Shown here piece after piece: positions 50,626-62,725 of a DNA stretch of 64,000 nucleotides. The stretch spans positions 124,001 through 188,000 of the forward strand of contig LQPU01000001.1 of NCBI GenBank assembly GCA_002101905.1, read 5' to 3'. Position 1 is the stretch's first letter, and each line of letters opens with the position of its first letter. The notes under the pieces were generated by a model that was given only the letters and a program-made list of their open reading frames with translations, was not told the origin of the DNA and made no database searches. The position numbers and the translations under genes are program-made. The stretch is from Mycobacterium shimoidei. GTDB taxonomy: Bacteria; Actinomycetota; Actinomycetes; Mycobacteriales; Mycobacteriaceae.

Positions 50626-50841
50626 TCAGTACGGGTTCGACGGCAAACTGGTGGCGAAGCGTCGCACCGCCTCGCTTGCTGCGGTGGCCGCATCATGGTG
50701 GGCGTCGGCGGCGGCGACGACGATCGCGCCGTCGCCAGGATCAAAGGACACCTCGGCCACCGAATCGCCCGTCGTCGACTCACACACCACCCACGTGTAG
50801 CGGACGTCGGACAACCAATCGTCGACGCGGGACGCACGCAA
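50626..50841 (-). pseudogene. Small gene or gene remnant after accA3, no standard start codon
   Basis: A coding-like frame ending VRRFATSLPSNPY. It reads back without a stop to about 50883, right at the accA3 stop, through INAGAWYLRASRVDDWLSD, but no ATG or GTG occurs in that stretch; the only candidate is TTG at 50841. The product has a clear protein-like pattern (YTWVVCESTTGDSVAEVSFD, an alternating strand, then an Ala-rich helix). Either it starts at TTG, or it is the 3' part of a decayed gene that lost its start. No family is firmly recognised. It is followed downstream by the STAS gene on the same strand. Confidence 0.4.
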
Positions 50842-50884
50842 ATACCATGCGCCAGCGTTGATTTCGACGGGATCTATGTCGGCT

Positions 50885-52678
50885 CTACTTGATCTCGGCC
50901 AGCACCGTGCCCTGGGTGATCGCGGCGCCGGCCTCCACGGCCAGCCCGGTGATCACGCCGTCCTTGTGCGCGGTGACCGGGTTCTCCATCTTCATCGCCT
51001 CCAGGACCACCACCAGGTCACCGGCGGTGACGTCCTGGCCCTCTTCGACGGCCACCTTGACCACGGTTCCCTGCATCGGTGCCGTCACCGCGTCGCCCGA
51101 GGCGGCAGCTCCGGACAGCGCACCACGTTTGCGCGCCTTGGGCTTCTTGCGAATGACGCCGGATGGGTCGCCGCGGCCGTTGGACAACGCCAAATCGCCC
51201 GGCAACGAGACCTCCAGGCGGCGACCGCCGACCTCGACGACGATCTTCTGGCGCGGCCGGGTGTCCTCTTCGTCGAGCGGTTCACCGCCGGTGAACGGCT
51301 CGATGGTGTTGTTCCACTCGGTTTCGATCCAGCGAGTGTGTACCGAGAAGCCGTCGCCGTCACCGACGAACGCCGGGTCGCTGACCACCGCGCGGTGGAA
51401 TGGGATGACGGTGGCGAGGCCCTCGACGTGGAATTCATCCAGCGCGCGACGGGCGCGGGCGAGCGCCTCCTCGCGGTTGGCCCCGTGCACGATCAGCTTG
51501 GACAGCATCGAGTCGAACTGGCCGCCGATCACCGAACCGGCCTCGACGCCGGAGTCCACCCGCACGCCGGGCCCGGTGGGGATGTCGTAGCGAGTGACCG
51601 GACCGGGAGCCGGCAAAAAGCCGCGCCCGGCGTCTTCGCCGTTGATCCGGAACTCGATGGCATGCCCGCGCGGCTCGGGATCTTCGGTGATGTCCAGCTT
51701 CTCGCCGTTGGCGATTTTGAACTGCTGCAGCACCAGGTCGATGCCGGAGGTCTCCTCAGTGACCGGGTGTTCGACTTGCAGACGGGTGTTGACCTCCAAG
51801 AACGAGATCAGGCCATCCTGTCCGACTAGGTATTCGACGGTACCGGCGCCATAGTAATGCGCTTCCTTGCAGATCCGCTTGGCCGATTCGTGGATCTCTT
51901 TGCGTTGAGCGTCGGTCAAAAACGGCGCCGGCGCCTCTTCGACCAGCTTCTGGAAGCGGCGCTGCAGCGAGCAGTCCCGGGTGCCGGCGACGACGACGTT
52001 GCCGTGCTGGTCGGCGATCACCTGTGCCTCGACGTGGCGCGGCTTGTCCAGATAGCGCTCCACGAAGCATTCGCCGCGGCCGAACGCCGCAGTCGCCTCG
52101 CGTACCGCCGACTCGTAGAGCTCCGGGATCTCCTCGAGGGTGCGGGCGACCTTCATGCCCTTGCCGCCGCCGCCGAATGCGGCCTTGATCGCGATCGGCA
52201 CGCCGTATTCGTTGGCGAAGGCCACCACCTCGTCGGCGCCCTTGACCGGGTCGGGAGTTCCGGGCACCAGCGGAGCCTGCGCCCGCGCGGCGATGTGGCG
52301 GGCGGTGACTTTGTCGCCGAGGTCACGGATCGACTGCGGGCTGGGGCCGATCCAGATCAACCCGGCGTCGATGACCGCCTGCGCGAAGTCGGCGTTCTCG
52401 GCGAGGAAGCCGTAGCCGGGGTGGATCGCGTTGGCTCCGGACTTCTCCGCAGCCTCCAGGATCTTCTCGAACACCAGATAGGACTCCGCGGACGTCTGCC
52501 CGCCCAGCGCGAACGCCTCGTCGGCCAGCCGTACGTGTGGTGCCTCGGCGTCAGGTTCGGCGTATACCGCCACGCTGGGCAGCCCGGCATCCTTAGCCGC
52601 CCGGATCACCCGCACCGCGATCTCCCCGCGATTGGCGACGAGCACCTTGGCGATCTTCGAGCTGGCGTGACTAGGCAC
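50885..52678 (-). CDS. accA3: Biotin carboxylase/biotin carrier subunit AccA3
   Basis: A 597-residue alpha subunit of acyl-CoA carboxylases. The biotin carboxylase part (1 to about 450) has [20 protein letters not shown], the ATP-grasp loop [13 protein letters not shown] and [20 protein letters not shown]. The C-terminal biotin carrier domain has the biotinylated lysine in [13 protein letters not shown]. It pairs with AccD5/AccE5 (also here) and with AccD4 or AccD6 elsewhere to make (methyl)malonyl-CoA for fatty and mycolic acids. BirA at 57634 would biotinylate it. Ribosome binding site AGGAGG. Matches Rv3285. Confidence 0.96.
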   Translation of the reverse strand: MPSHASSKIAKVLVANRGEIAVRVIRAAKDAGLPSVAVYAEPDAEAPHVRLADEAFALGGQTSAESYLVFEKILEAAEKSGANAIHPGYGFLAENADFAQAVIDAGLIWIGPSPQSIRDLGDKVTARHIAARAQAPLVPGTPDPVKGADEVVAFANEYGVPIAIKAAFGGGGKGMKVARTLEEIPELYESAVREATAAFGRGECFVERYLDKPRHVEAQVIADQHGNVVVAGTRDCSLQRRFQKLVEEAPAPFLTDAQRKEIHESAKRICKEAHYYGAGTVEYLVGQDGLISFLEVNTRLQVEHPVTEETSGIDLVLQQFKIANGEKLDITEDPEPRGHAIEFRINGEDAGRGFLPAPGPVTRYDIPTGPGVRVDSGVEAGSVIGGQFDSMLSKLIVHGANREEALARARRALDEFHVEGLATVIPFHRAVVSDPAFVGDGDGFSVHTRWIETEWNNTIEPFTGGEPLDEEDTRPRQKIVVEVGGRRLEVSLPGDLALSNGRGDPSGVIRKKPKARKRGALSGAAASGDAVTAPMQGTVVKVAVEEGQDVTAGDLVVVLEAMKMENPVTAHKDGVITGLAVEAGAAITQGTVLAEIK

Positions 52679-52761
52679 TGCGCCTCCTGTATGGCTGGAC
52701 GTCTGTCGATCCTTAAAGGCCCGGCTTTTTAAGAGATCGTCTTACAACTCTCCGGGAAAGT

Positions 52762-53217
52762 TTAAGCGCCACGCTGCGGGGTTGAACCAACCGGTGCCCC
52801 GTTGGACTCGCGCAGCCGCCGTTTGATCCGGGCCAGCATCGCCGACATGCCGCGCAACCGAAGTGGGCTGATCAGCGCCGCGAGTCCCAGATCGGTGTAG
52901 AAGTCCTCGGGCACCGCCAGGATGTCGGCGGCAGACTGTCCGTCGAGGCCGGCGGCCAGGATGGACGCGAATCCGCGGGTGGTCGGTGCCTCCGGCGGGG
53001 CGCTGAAATATAGCCGCACCCGCTCCGGGTCACGGGCATCGACATGCAGAAATAGCGGCGACTGGCATTCGGGAACCGGCTCCATGGCCGCTTCCTCCAG
53101 CTCGTCGGGCAAGTCCGGCAAATCTTCAGCGAATTCGAGCAGCAGCCGCAGCTTGTCCTGGCCCTGGACTTCGGCGAAGTCGGACACCACCTCGGCTAGC
53201 GGCGCAGGCATAGTCAT
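52762..53217 (-). CDS. SufE-like sulfur acceptor protein (Rv3284-like)
   Basis: A 151-residue SufE-family protein. The persulfide-accepting cysteine is in [15 protein letters not shown] (ECQS motif), and the fold motifs [17 protein letters not shown] and [16 protein letters not shown] are present. It would take sulfur from a cysteine desulfurase for Fe-S assembly or other uses. The ATG at 53217 overlaps the stop of sseA (ATGA), so it works as a pair with that sulfurtransferase; ATG 53211 is an alternative. Matches Rv3284. Confidence 0.87.
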   Translation of the reverse strand: MTMPAPLAEVVSDFAEVQGQDKLRLLLEFAEDLPDLPDELEEAAMEPVPECQSPLFLHVDARDPERVRLYFSAPPEAPTTRGFASILAAGLDGQSAADILAVPEDFYTDLGLAALISPLRLRGMSAMLARIKRRLRESNGAPVGSTPQRGA

Positions 53218-54107
53218 CGAACTGGTACTGCTCCTGGTTCCTCGCCGGCAACGATCGGCACCCGCACGGTGTTGCCCCACTCCGTCCACGAGCCGTCGTA
53301 GTTACGCACACCGGGGATGCCGAGCAGATGGGTCAGCACGAACCAGGTGTGACTCGAGCGCTCGCCGATGCGGCAGTAGACGATGGTCTTGTCGTCCGGC
53401 TTGACGAATCCGTAGAGCTGCTCGAGCTCCTCGCGGCTGCGGAACCGGCCGCTGTCGTCGACGGCCTTACTCCAGGGGATCGACCGCGCGGTGGGGATGT
53501 GCCCGGCGCGCAGCGCCCCTTCCTCGGGATAGTCAGGCATATGGGTTCGCTTGCCGGTGTACTCCTCCGGCGATCGCACATCGATCAGCGGACCGGACCC
53601 CAGGGCGGCCAAGACGTCGTCCTTGTACGCCCGGATCGGTGCGTCGTTGCGCTCCACGACGGGATAGCCGGTCGACGTCTTGGTGGGAACCTCCAGCGTG
53701 GTCTCACGTCCTTCGGAGAGCCACAGATCCCGCCCGCCGTTGAGCAGCCGGACATCGGGGTGACCGAACAGCGTGAAGACCCACAGCGCGTACGCCGCCC
53801 ACCAGTTGCTCTTGTCGCCGTAGATCACCACGGTGTCGTCGCGCGAGATCCCCTTGCGGTTCATCAGGTCGGCGAACTGCTCGCCGGTGATGTAGTCGCG
53901 AACCCTCGGGTCGTTGAGGTCGGTGTGCCAGTCGATCTTGACTGCCCCCGGAATATGGCCGACGTCGTAAAGCAGTACGTCCTCGTCGGATTCGACAATG
54001 ACCAGCCCTGGCACGCTTAGATGGCCCGCCAGCCAGTCAGCGGTGACCAACCGCTCCGGATGCGCGTAGGACTGCAGGCTGGGGTCTGGATCTGGTGGTA
54101 GCGGCAC
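53214..54107 (-). CDS. sseA: Thiosulfate/mercaptopyruvate sulfurtransferase SseA
   Basis: A 297-residue two-domain rhodanese. The N-terminal inactive domain runs to about residue 150 and the active C-terminal domain carries the catalytic cysteine in [19 protein letters not shown] near residue 247. It passes sulfane sulfur to acceptors, probably including the coupled SufE-like protein. The loop CRIGERS is of the thiosulfate:cyanide or mercaptopyruvate type; which substrate is used cannot be decided. Matches Rv3283. Confidence 0.93.
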   Translation of the reverse strand: MPLPPDPDPSLQSYAHPERLVTADWLAGHLSVPGLVIVESDEDVLLYDVGHIPGAVKIDWHTDLNDPRVRDYITGEQFADLMNRKGISRDDTVVIYGDKSNWWAAYALWVFTLFGHPDVRLLNGGRDLWLSEGRETTLEVPTKTSTGYPVVERNDAPIRAYKDDVLAALGSGPLIDVRSPEEYTGKRTHMPDYPEEGALRAGHIPTARSIPWSKAVDDSGRFRSREELEQLYGFVKPDDKTIVYCRIGERSSHTWFVLTHLLGIPGVRNYDGSWTEWGNTVRVPIVAGEEPGAVPVR

Positions 54108-54150
54108 GGTATCGAGCCTACCGCCAGCAGGTGGGCCGGGCCGGGCAGCG

Positions 54151-54378
54151 TCAGGCGCTCAGCGCGACCTCATAGGCAACGGCAAAGCGTCGGGTACCTG
54201 GCTTCGGTCGGAACAACGCGCCGCCGTTGGCCGACCAGGCGACCACCCGCAGCAGCCGCTTGCCCGGCGACAACCGTTCTCGGATGACGTCGGCCAGCAC
54301 GGCGCGAAGGCGTTCGGTGTCGTAGCGGTCGATGTCGCGCGGAACGCCGATGTTCCACATGGTTTCTTCCACTGGCAT
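54151..54378 (-). CDS. Small basic protein, 75 residues (hypothetical)
   Basis: A small frame between maf and sseA. The product ([20 protein letters not shown], then [20 protein letters not shown], ending [11 protein letters not shown]) has a mixed helix-strand pattern. A second ATG at 54360 (MWNIG) has GGAAG upstream and may be the true start, giving 69 residues. It lies 43 bases upstream of sseA on the same strand and 68 bases after maf. No family is recognised. Called coding because of normal third-position GC and an even amino acid pattern. Confidence 0.5.
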   Translation of the reverse strand: MPVEETMWNIGVPRDIDRYDTERLRAVLADVIRERLSPGKRLLRVVAWSANGGALFRPKPGTRRFAVAYEVALSA

Positions 54379-54446
54379 CGGCCCAGTGTCTTTCGCGCCA
54401 CCGCCTGGCCCGGCGACGCCGATCGGCGCGTCAGATTGCGATCAGG

Positions 54447-55085
54447 TCACGATCCGCGTCCCGACCACAGCGCGGCGGGGGAGAGCCCGAGACGGCTCAG
54501 CAGGCCCCGCAGCAGCGGCAGGCTGACGCCGATCACGTTGGACGGGTCGCCCTCGATCCGGTCGACGAACCAGCCGCCCAGCCCGTCAAGGGTGAATCCG
54601 CCTGCGACGTGCAGTGGTTCGCCGCTGGCCAGGTAGACTTCCAGGTCCGACGCGGCTATGTCGGCGAAATATACTGTGGTGCAAGCGGATTCAGTCTCCT
54701 TCTGAACCGCAGCCCCTTCGATCACCCGCACGACCGCGTGCCCGGTGTGCAGGATTCCGGACCGGCCGCCCATCGAGCGCCACTGCTTTCGGGCGGATTC
54801 GGCTGACCCGGGCTTGCCGATCAGCTTTCCGTCGACCTCGAGCATCGAATCACAGCCGATCACAACACAATCCGTCGCCAACGAGGGGTCGAGATCGGAC
54901 ACTATCTGGTCAGCTTTGGCTTGTGCCAGGGCGCAGACGATGTCGGCGGGCGCCGCGTGTGGTCCGAGTTGCGCGATGACAGCGTCCTCGTCGATCCCGG
55001 AGACGACGACGGTGGGCTCGATGCCGGCTTGGCGCAGCACCTTGAGGCGGCCGGCGGAGGCAGACCCGAGCACCAGTCGGGTCAT
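54447..55085 (-). CDS. maf: Maf-like nucleotide pyrophosphatase (Rv3282-like)
   Basis: A 212-residue Maf-family protein that hydrolyses modified or non-canonical nucleoside triphosphates. The motif [18 protein letters not shown] at the N-terminus holds the S-R-(R/K) phosphate loop, and [20 protein letters not shown] and [13 protein letters not shown] are conserved family segments. Its ATG overlaps the accE5 stop by four bases, so it belongs to the accD5-accE5-maf unit. Matches Rv3282. Confidence 0.9.
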   Translation of the reverse strand: MTRLVLGSASAGRLKVLRQAGIEPTVVVSGIDEDAVIAQLGPHAAPADIVCALAQAKADQIVSDLDPSLATDCVVIGCDSMLEVDGKLIGKPGSAESARKQWRSMGGRSGILHTGHAVVRVIEGAAVQKETESACTTVYFADIAASDLEVYLASGEPLHVAGGFTLDGLGGWFVDRIEGDPSNVIGVSLPLLRGLLSRLGLSPAALWSGRGS

Positions 55086-55372
55086 CGGCGCATGTGCGCC
55101 CGTTCCAGCAGGGTGACGCGCTGCCAGCTGAAGATCGCATACCGCAGTTTGTCGACGGGCATGCCCCAGCGGTTGGGCTCGGGCGGTGGCGTCTCGCGGG
55201 TAGTACCGACGCTACCCAGCACCGCGATCAGCGCGGCCAGCTCCTCGTCGGTGGGATTGCCCTTGAGGACCTCGATGTGCGGCTCGTGCTGCTGGTCCGT
55301 CACGTTCTCGTCACTCACTGCGGCTGGATCGTTCGTCTCGTTCCCGTCACTCACTGCGTTCGTTCCGCTCAC
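55082..55372 (-). CDS. accE5: Acyl-CoA carboxylase epsilon subunit AccE5
   Basis: A 96-residue epsilon subunit that stabilises the AccA3-AccD5 complex. The conserved part is [21 protein letters not shown] and [24 protein letters not shown] start at 55372; the frame is closed upstream by a TGA. The N-terminal region carries degenerate NETxx/VSDxN repeats ([17 protein letters not shown]), and a further repeat copy lies upstream outside the frame. The M. tuberculosis protein is longer in this repeat region (as I recall it, about 177 residues), so this one is shortened. Matches Rv3281. Confidence 0.9.
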   Translation of the reverse strand: MSGTNAVSDGNETNDPAAVSDENVTDQQHEPHIEVLKGNPTDEELAALIAVLGSVGTTRETPPPEPNRWGMPVDKLRYAIFSWQRVTLLERAHMRR

Positions 55373-55403
55373 TCGACTTCACGGTTCGTTCCGCTCACTC
55401 GAC
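55358..55403 (-). repeat. Direct repeat (20 bp, period 26) at accD5-accE5 junction
   Basis: Two identical copies of gttcgttccgctcactcgac (plus-strand view) at 55358-55377 and 55384-55403. The second overlaps the accE5 start and the first codes nothing, ending one base before the accD5 stop codon. Related but shorter units (cgttcccgtcactcactgcg, cgttctcgtcactcactgcg) continue into the accE5 coding region at about 55300-55358. Confidence 0.75.
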
Positions 55404-57574
<2,171 letters not shown>

Positions 57575-57633
57575 GCGAAGCACCTCCTTAAGAGGCCGAC
57601 CCCATTGACCACTGCACCGTACGCTGAACGCCG

Positions 57634-58446
57634 ATGGATCAGCAATCACCCCGGCCGCCGTTGGATGCGACCGCTATCAGCGAGAACCTGGTCGGGTCGG
57701 GATTGGCCTGGCGGCGGCTCGACGTGGTCGCCGAAACCGGTTCCACCAACGCCGATCTCATGGCGCGATCGGCTGCCGGCGAAGACGTCGACGGAACGGT
57801 GCTGCTGGCCGAGTTCCAAAGCGCCGGCCGCGGGCGGCACGGTCGACACTGGTCCGCGCCGCCACGCGCGCAGATCGCGCTGTCGGTGGGGGTGAACGGG
57901 GCGTCGGTCCCGCGGTCGGGTTGGGGATGGTTGCCGCTGCTCACCGGCGTCGCGGTCGTCGACGCGCTGGCCGGAGTCACCGAGGTGACCGCGGGTCTCA
58001 AGTGGCCCAACGACGTGGTGGTCGGCGACGGCAAGCTGGCCGGGATTCTCGCCGAAGTCGCCGCACCGGCGCCGGTGATCATTGTCGGCCTGGGCCTCAA
58101 TGTGACGCTGACCGCAGACGAAGCTCCCGACCCGGTAGCGACCTCGCTGTCGATGCTGGGATCGCCGATCGATCGAAATACGTTGGTGCGCCGGATACTT
58201 CGCGAGCTGGCTGGACGGATCGATGCATGGCGCAGCGCTGGCGGAGCCGACCCGGAACTGGTCGCCGCCTACCAGCGCCACAGCGCCACGCTGGGGTCGC
58301 GGGTGCGGGCCACGCTGCCGGGTGACCGCGACATCGTCGGCGTCGCGCGGGCGATCGACGAACTGGGCCGGCTGTGCATCGACACCGGCGAATCGATCGA
58401 GACCGTTTCTGCCGGAGACATCACCCATTTGCGCCCGAGCACCTAG
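57634..58446 (+). CDS. birA: Biotin--protein ligase BirA
   Basis: A 270-residue monofunctional (class I) ligase without a DNA-binding domain. It shows TGSTNADLM (substrate pocket), the biotinyl-5'-AMP loop GRGRHGRHW at 66-74, GLKWPNDVVVGDGKLAGILAE with the catalytic lysine, and the C-terminal SH3-like domain. It biotinylates AccA3 and other carriers. ATG at 57634, divergent from the helical protein gene. Matches Rv3279c. The PH-domain gene follows after nine bases. Confidence 0.94.
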   Translation: MDQQSPRPPLDATAISENLVGSGLAWRRLDVVAETGSTNADLMARSAAGEDVDGTVLLAEFQSAGRGRHGRHWSAPPRAQIALSVGVNGASVPRSGWGWLPLLTGVAVVDALAGVTEVTAGLKWPNDVVVGDGKLAGILAEVAAPAPVIIVGLGLNVTLTADEAPDPVATSLSMLGSPIDRNTLVRRILRELAGRIDAWRSAGGADPELVAAYQRHSATLGSRVRATLPGDRDIVGVARAIDELGRLCIDTGESIETVSAGDITHLRPST

Positions 58447-58455
58447 AGTTCTGCC

Positions 58456-58974
58456 GTGCCCTATCCCGACAACGTGCTGGCCCGCGACGAGCAGGTGGTG
58501 CTGCATCGGCATCCGCACTGGAAGCGCCTGGTCGGACCGATCTTCGCCTTATTGTTCGCGACCGCGCTGGCGTCGTTTGCGGCCGCTGTGGTCAACACCA
58601 CCGACTGGGATGCCAACGCCAAGAAAATCATCTTCGCGGTCATCGCGGCGATTTGGCTGGTGCTCGTCGGCTGGCTGACACTGCTGCCCTTTCTGGGCTG
58701 GCTGACCACCCACTTCGTCGTCACCGATCGGCGGGTGATGTATCGGCACGGGCTGCTGACCCGCAGCGGTATCGACATCCCACTGGCTCGCATCAACAGC
58801 GTGGAGTTCCGGCACCGCATCGTCGACCGGATTCTGCGCACCGGGACGCTGATCATCGAGTCGGCGTCACAAGATCCGTTGGAATTTCACGACATTCCGC
58901 GCGTGGAGCATGTGCACGCGCTGCTGTATCACGAGGTCTTCGACACCCTCGGATCCGAGGAATCCCCGAGCTGA
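58456..58974 (+). CDS. Membrane protein with bacterial PH domain (Rv3278c-like)
   Basis: A 172-residue protein. Residues 27-50 and 57-80 are membrane helices (PIFALLFATALASFAAAVV, IIFAVIAAIWLVLVGWLTLL), followed by a bPH2 domain (THFVVTDRRVMYRHGLLTRSGIDIPLARINSVEF...RILRTGTLIIESA). Such domains may bind lipids or cap complexes; role unknown. GTG start at 58456. Its end overlaps the convergent GtrA gene by 46 bases. Matches Rv3278c. Confidence 0.87.
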   Translation: MPYPDNVLARDEQVVLHRHPHWKRLVGPIFALLFATALASFAAAVVNTTDWDANAKKIIFAVIAAIWLVLVGWLTLLPFLGWLTTHFVVTDRRVMYRHGLLTRSGIDIPLARINSVEFRHRIVDRILRTGTLIIESASQDPLEFHDIPRVEHVHALLYHEVFDTLGSEESPS

Positions 58975-59588
58975 CGTCCCGCGACTCGCGACCGCCAGGA
59001 ACGCATGAACGTCACCGTCCCGCCCTCTTCGATGTTGTCCTCGAGGACTTCGGCGAGGCCGCCGGCGGTCAGCGTCGACTCCAGCGCCCGGTCGCCGGTG
59101 CGGCCGAATTCGTCGGGGAACACCCAGCGCCGGAATGCCCAGAACCGGAACGCCATCTGCAGCAGGTTGCCGATGATGTACGCCGAGATGAAGTCGGCGA
59201 TGTTCTCCACCGTCAACGACACCGTGGGCACCCGCAGCTGCAGGATGTAGCTGGAAATCCACAACGGCGCCATCGACAGCAGCACGCCCACCCCGCTGAA
59301 CGCGAAGAACAGCAGCGCTTCGTGGTGGCGCTCCCGGCCGCCGCGATGACGGAAGCTCCATTCCCGGTTCAAGATGTAGGACGCGATCACCGCGACGATG
59401 CCGGCGATGACCTTGGCGGTCACCGGCTTGGGCTCCAGGATCGTCAGCTTGAGCGTGTAGAAAATAGCCGAGTCGATGATGAAGGTGGTCCCGCCGACGA
59501 TCGCGAACTTGATCAGCTCGTGATGGCGTTCGGCGAACGGCCGGAGCGGCCCCGGTAACCGTGCGATGGTGGCCTCGGCGAAAGACAC
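58929..59588 (-). CDS. GtrA-family membrane protein (Rv3277-like)
   Basis: A 219-residue protein with four membrane helices (first KFAIVGGTTFIIDSAIFYTL, then VIAGIVAVIASYILNREWSF, FFAFSGVGVLLSMAPLWIS and AYIIGNLLQMAFRFWAFRRWVF), the standard GtrA core with the NREWSFR and FRFWAFRRWVF motifs. GtrA proteins help flip polyprenyl-linked sugars for cell-wall glycans. It has a longer polar tail than usual. GTG 59588 is chosen; another GTG at 59639 would add 17 residues. It is divergent from purK. Matches Rv3277. Confidence 0.87.
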   Translation of the reverse strand: MSFAEATIARLPGPLRPFAERHHELIKFAIVGGTTFIIDSAIFYTLKLTILEPKPVTAKVIAGIVAVIASYILNREWSFRHRGGRERHHEALLFFAFSGVGVLLSMAPLWISSYILQLRVPTVSLTVENIADFISAYIIGNLLQMAFRFWAFRRWVFPDEFGRTGDRALESTLTAGGLAEVLEDNIEEGGTVTFMRSWRSRVAGRQLGDSSDPRVSKTS

Positions 59589-59675
59589 AGCTCGCCAGTT
59601 TACGTTTAGCGGGCGGCGCTTGCGAAGCGTCGGTGTCACCGCCGCTAAATACCCGGGTTGGCGGGTCGTGACACG

Positions 59676-60914
59676 ATGATCGACGTGCCCAGTACTCCTA
59701 CCACCGCGCCGCAGGTCGCCATGGTCGGGGGCGGTCAGCTTGCCCGAATGACCCATCAGGCGGCGATCGCCCTGGGGCAGAGCCTGCGGGTGTTGGTTGC
59801 CGACGCCGACGATCCGGCCGCCCAAGTCAGCCCGAACATCGTGGTGGGCTCGCACACCGATATCGAGGACCTGCGCCGGGTTGCCGAGGGTGCCCACGTG
59901 CTGACCTTCGACCACGAGCACGTTCCCACCGAGCTGCTGGAGAAGTTGGTGGCCGAAGGTGTCAACGTGGCGCCGCCCCCGCATGCGCTGGTGCACGCGC
60001 AGGACAAGCTGGTGATGCGGCGACGGCTGGAGACGCTCGGCGCCCCGGTCCCGCGTTACGCCGGGGTGGAAAAGGTCGAAGACCTGGATGCGTTCGCCCA
60101 AGACGCCGACGCCCCGCTGGTGCTCAAGGCGGTCCGAGGGGGGTACGACGGCCGCGGGGTGCAAATAGCCGCAGATCTGGCCCAGGCCAAAGAGATCGCC
60201 GCCGAGTATCTGGCCTCCGGCGTGCCGGTGCTGGTCGAGGATCGGGTCGCGATGCGCCGCGAGCTCGCGGCCTTGGTGGCGCGCTCCCCGTTCGGACAGG
60301 GCGCGGCATGGCCGGTGGTGGAAACCGTTCAGCGCGACGGCATCTGCGTGCAGGTGATCGCGCCGGCTCCGGACCTGCCCGACGACCTGGCCGGCGAGAC
60401 TGCGCAGTTGGCACTGCGGCTGGCGAGTGAGCTGGACGTGGTCGGGGTGCTGGCCGTCGAGCTGTTCGAGACGGTCGACGGGAAACTGCTGGTCAACGAG
60501 CTGGCGATGCGGCCACACAACTCCGGGCACTGGACCATGGACGGGGCGCGAACCAGTCAGTTCGAGCAGCATCTGCGAGCGGTGCTGGACTATCCGCTCG
60601 GCGCCACCGACCCCATCGCAGCGGTGACAGTGATGATCAACGTGCTCGGCGCGGCGCAGACACCGACGATGACGATCGACGAGCGGTTGCATCATCTGTT
60701 CGCGCGGATGCCCGAGGCGCGGGTTCACCTGTACGGCAAGAGTGAGCGACCGGGCCGAAAGATCGGGCATGTGAACTTCCTCGGCGCTGATATGGCGCAG
60801 TTGACGAAGCTGCGTGAACGTGCCGAGCTGGCGGCACACTGGTTGTCGCATGGGCAGTGGGCGGACGGATGGGATCCACACACCGCTGGCGACGAGGAGG
60901 AGCGGTGTACATGA
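59676..60914 (+). CDS. purK: N5-carboxyaminoimidazole ribonucleotide synthase
   Basis: A 412-residue ATP-grasp enzyme of purine synthesis converting AIR and bicarbonate to N5-CAIR. It has [19 protein letters not shown] at the N-terminus, the ATP-grasp loop [14 protein letters not shown], and [33 protein letters not shown] 59676 is chosen; an in-frame start at 59658 is possible. The stop overlaps the purE ATG (ATGA), the usual coupling. Matches Rv3276c. Confidence 0.94.
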   Translation: MIDVPSTPTTAPQVAMVGGGQLARMTHQAAIALGQSLRVLVADADDPAAQVSPNIVVGSHTDIEDLRRVAEGAHVLTFDHEHVPTELLEKLVAEGVNVAPPPHALVHAQDKLVMRRRLETLGAPVPRYAGVEKVEDLDAFAQDADAPLVLKAVRGGYDGRGVQIAADLAQAKEIAAEYLASGVPVLVEDRVAMRRELAALVARSPFGQGAAWPVVETVQRDGICVQVIAPAPDLPDDLAGETAQLALRLASELDVVGVLAVELFETVDGKLLVNELAMRPHNSGHWTMDGARTSQFEQHLRAVLDYPLGATDPIAAVTVMINVLGAAQTPTMTIDERLHHLFARMPEARVHLYGKSERPGRKIGHVNFLGADMAQLTKLRERAELAAHWLSHGQWADGWDPHTAGDEEERCT

Positions 60915-61420
60915 CTCAACGAGCGGCTCGGGTCGGGGTGATCATGGGCAGCGACAGCGACTGGCCGGTGATGCAGGACGCCGCGACCACGCTGGCTGAG
61001 TTCGACGTCGGCTATGAGGTCGGCGTGGTCTCGGCGCATCGCACGCCCGACCGGATGCTCAACTACGCGCGCGGAGCGGCCGACCGCGGCATCCAGGTGA
61101 TCATCGCGGGCGCCGGCGGCGCCGCACATCTGCCGGGGATGGTCGCCTCCGCCACACCGCTGCCGGTGATCGGGGTGCCGGTACCGCTGACGCGGCTTGA
61201 CGGCCTGGATTCGCTGCTGTCAATCGTGCAGATGCCGGCCGGGGTTCCGGTGGCCACCGTGTCGATCGGCGGGGCCCGCAACGCGGGGCTGCTGGCGGTG
61301 CGGATCCTGGGCGCCACCGATCCGCAGCTACGAAGCCGGATCGGCGCGCTGCAAGCAGAGCTGGCCGAATCGGTGCTCGCGAAGGACGCCGCCCTACGAG
61401 GTAAAGTTACCGGCCAGTAG
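60911..61420 (+). CDS. purE: N5-CAIR mutase PurE
   Basis: A 169-residue class I enzyme moving the carboxyl group of N5-CAIR to give CAIR. It shows [43 protein letters not shown] and [21 protein letters not shown], all typical. The ATG at 60911 overlaps purK. Completes the purine step started by PurK. Matches Rv3275c. Confidence 0.94.
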   Translation: MTQRAARVGVIMGSDSDWPVMQDAATTLAEFDVGYEVGVVSAHRTPDRMLNYARGAADRGIQVIIAGAGGAAHLPGMVASATPLPVIGVPVPLTRLDGLDSLLSIVQMPAGVPVATVSIGGARNAGLLAVRILGATDPQLRSRIGALQAELAESVLAKDAALRGKVTGQ

Positions 61421-61492
61421 CCCCGCGGCGATGCACCCGGGGACGGCCCGCGAGAAGCTGGGCAACCATGCACCGTGCTGAAGGAGGCCACC

Positions 61493-62662
61493 ATGGCTGG
61501 GTGGGCTGGAGACCCATCGTTTGATCTGTTCAAGCTGCCCGACGAGCATGAGGAGCTGCGGGCTGCGATCCGCGCGTTGGCGGAAAAAGAGATCGCGCCC
61601 TACGCCGCCGAAGTCGACGAGACACCACGCTTCCCGGACGAGGCGCTGGCGGCGCTGAATTCGTCGGGTTTCAACGCCGTGCACGTGCCCGAGGAGTACG
61701 GCGGTCAAGGCGCAGACTCGGTGGCCACCTGCATCGTCATCGAAGAAGTGGCCCGCGTCGACGCGTCGGCGTCGTTGATTCCGGCGGTGAACAAACTGGG
61801 CACGATGGGCCTGATCATGCGGGGATCCGAGGAGCTCAAAAAGCAGGTGCTGCCGTCGCTGGCCACCGAAGGTGCGATGGCCTCATATGCGCTCTCCGAG
61901 CGGGAGTCCGGCAGCGATGCGGCCTCGATGCGCACCCGCGCCAAGGCCGACGGCGAGGACTGGATTCTCAACGGCACCAAGTGCTGGATCACCAACGGCG
62001 GCAAGTCCACCTGGTACACCGTGATGGCGGTGACCGACCCGGACAAGGGCGCCAACGGGATCTCGGCGTTCATGGTGCACAAGGACGACGAGGGCTTTTC
62101 CGTCGGCCCTAAGGAGAAGAAGCTCGGCATCAAAGGCTCGCCCACCACCGAGTTGTATTTCGAGAATTGCCGGATTCCCGGCGACCGGATCATCGGCGAG
62201 CCTGGGACGGGCTTCAAGACCGCGCTGGCCACGTTGGACCACACCCGCCCGACGATCGGTGCGCAGGCGGTCGGCATCGCGCAGGGCGCGCTCGACGCCG
62301 CCATCGCATATACCAAGGACCGCAAGCAGTTTGGCGAGTCGGTCAGCACGTTTCAGGGAGTGCAGTTCATGCTCGCGGACATGGCGATGAAGGTGGAGTC
62401 GGCCCGATTGATGGTCTACACCGCCGCGGCCCGCGCCGAACGCGGGGAGCCCGACTTGGGTTTCATCTCCGCGGCGTCGAAGTGTTTCGCGTCCGACGTG
62501 GCGATGGAAGTCACCGTCGATGCCGTCCAGCTGTTCGGCGGCGCCGGCTACACCATCGACTTCCCCGTCGAGCGGTTCATGCGTGACGCCAAGATCACCC
62601 AGATCTATGAGGGCACCAACCAGATTCAACGTGTCGTGATGGCGCGCGCGTTGCTGCGCTGA
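61493..62662 (+). CDS. fadE25: Acyl-CoA dehydrogenase FadE25
   Basis: A 389-residue short/medium-chain type acyl-CoA dehydrogenase. It shows the FAD-binding region [31 protein letters not shown], the substrate/flavin segment [39 protein letters not shown] and the catalytic glutamate in [10 protein letters not shown] near the C-terminus. ATG 61493 has AAGGAGG upstream and gives the same length as the M. tuberculosis protein (Rv3274c). Likely roles are beta-oxidation of short or branched acyl chains; the substrate is unproven. Confidence 0.94.
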   Translation: MAGWAGDPSFDLFKLPDEHEELRAAIRALAEKEIAPYAAEVDETPRFPDEALAALNSSGFNAVHVPEEYGGQGADSVATCIVIEEVARVDASASLIPAVNKLGTMGLIMRGSEELKKQVLPSLATEGAMASYALSERESGSDAASMRTRAKADGEDWILNGTKCWITNGGKSTWYTVMAVTDPDKGANGISAFMVHKDDEGFSVGPKEKKLGIKGSPTTELYFENCRIPGDRIIGEPGTGFKTALATLDHTRPTIGAQAVGIAQGALDAAIAYTKDRKQFGESVSTFQGVQFMLADMAMKVESARLMVYTAAARAERGEPDLGFISAASKCFASDVAMEVTVDAVQLFGGAGYTIDFPVERFMRDAKITQIYEGTNQIQRVVMARALLR

Positions 62663-62725
62663 TTCGCGTGGTGCGAAGCCGACTTCCCGAAACGTTCACG
62701 CGCTGTCATTGTTTAGTCCACAAAG

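Noticed and set aside
59589..60881. Very long N-terminal extension of the GtrA protein
   Set aside because: It is the antisense reading of purK; GtrA proteins begin close to the first membrane helix.
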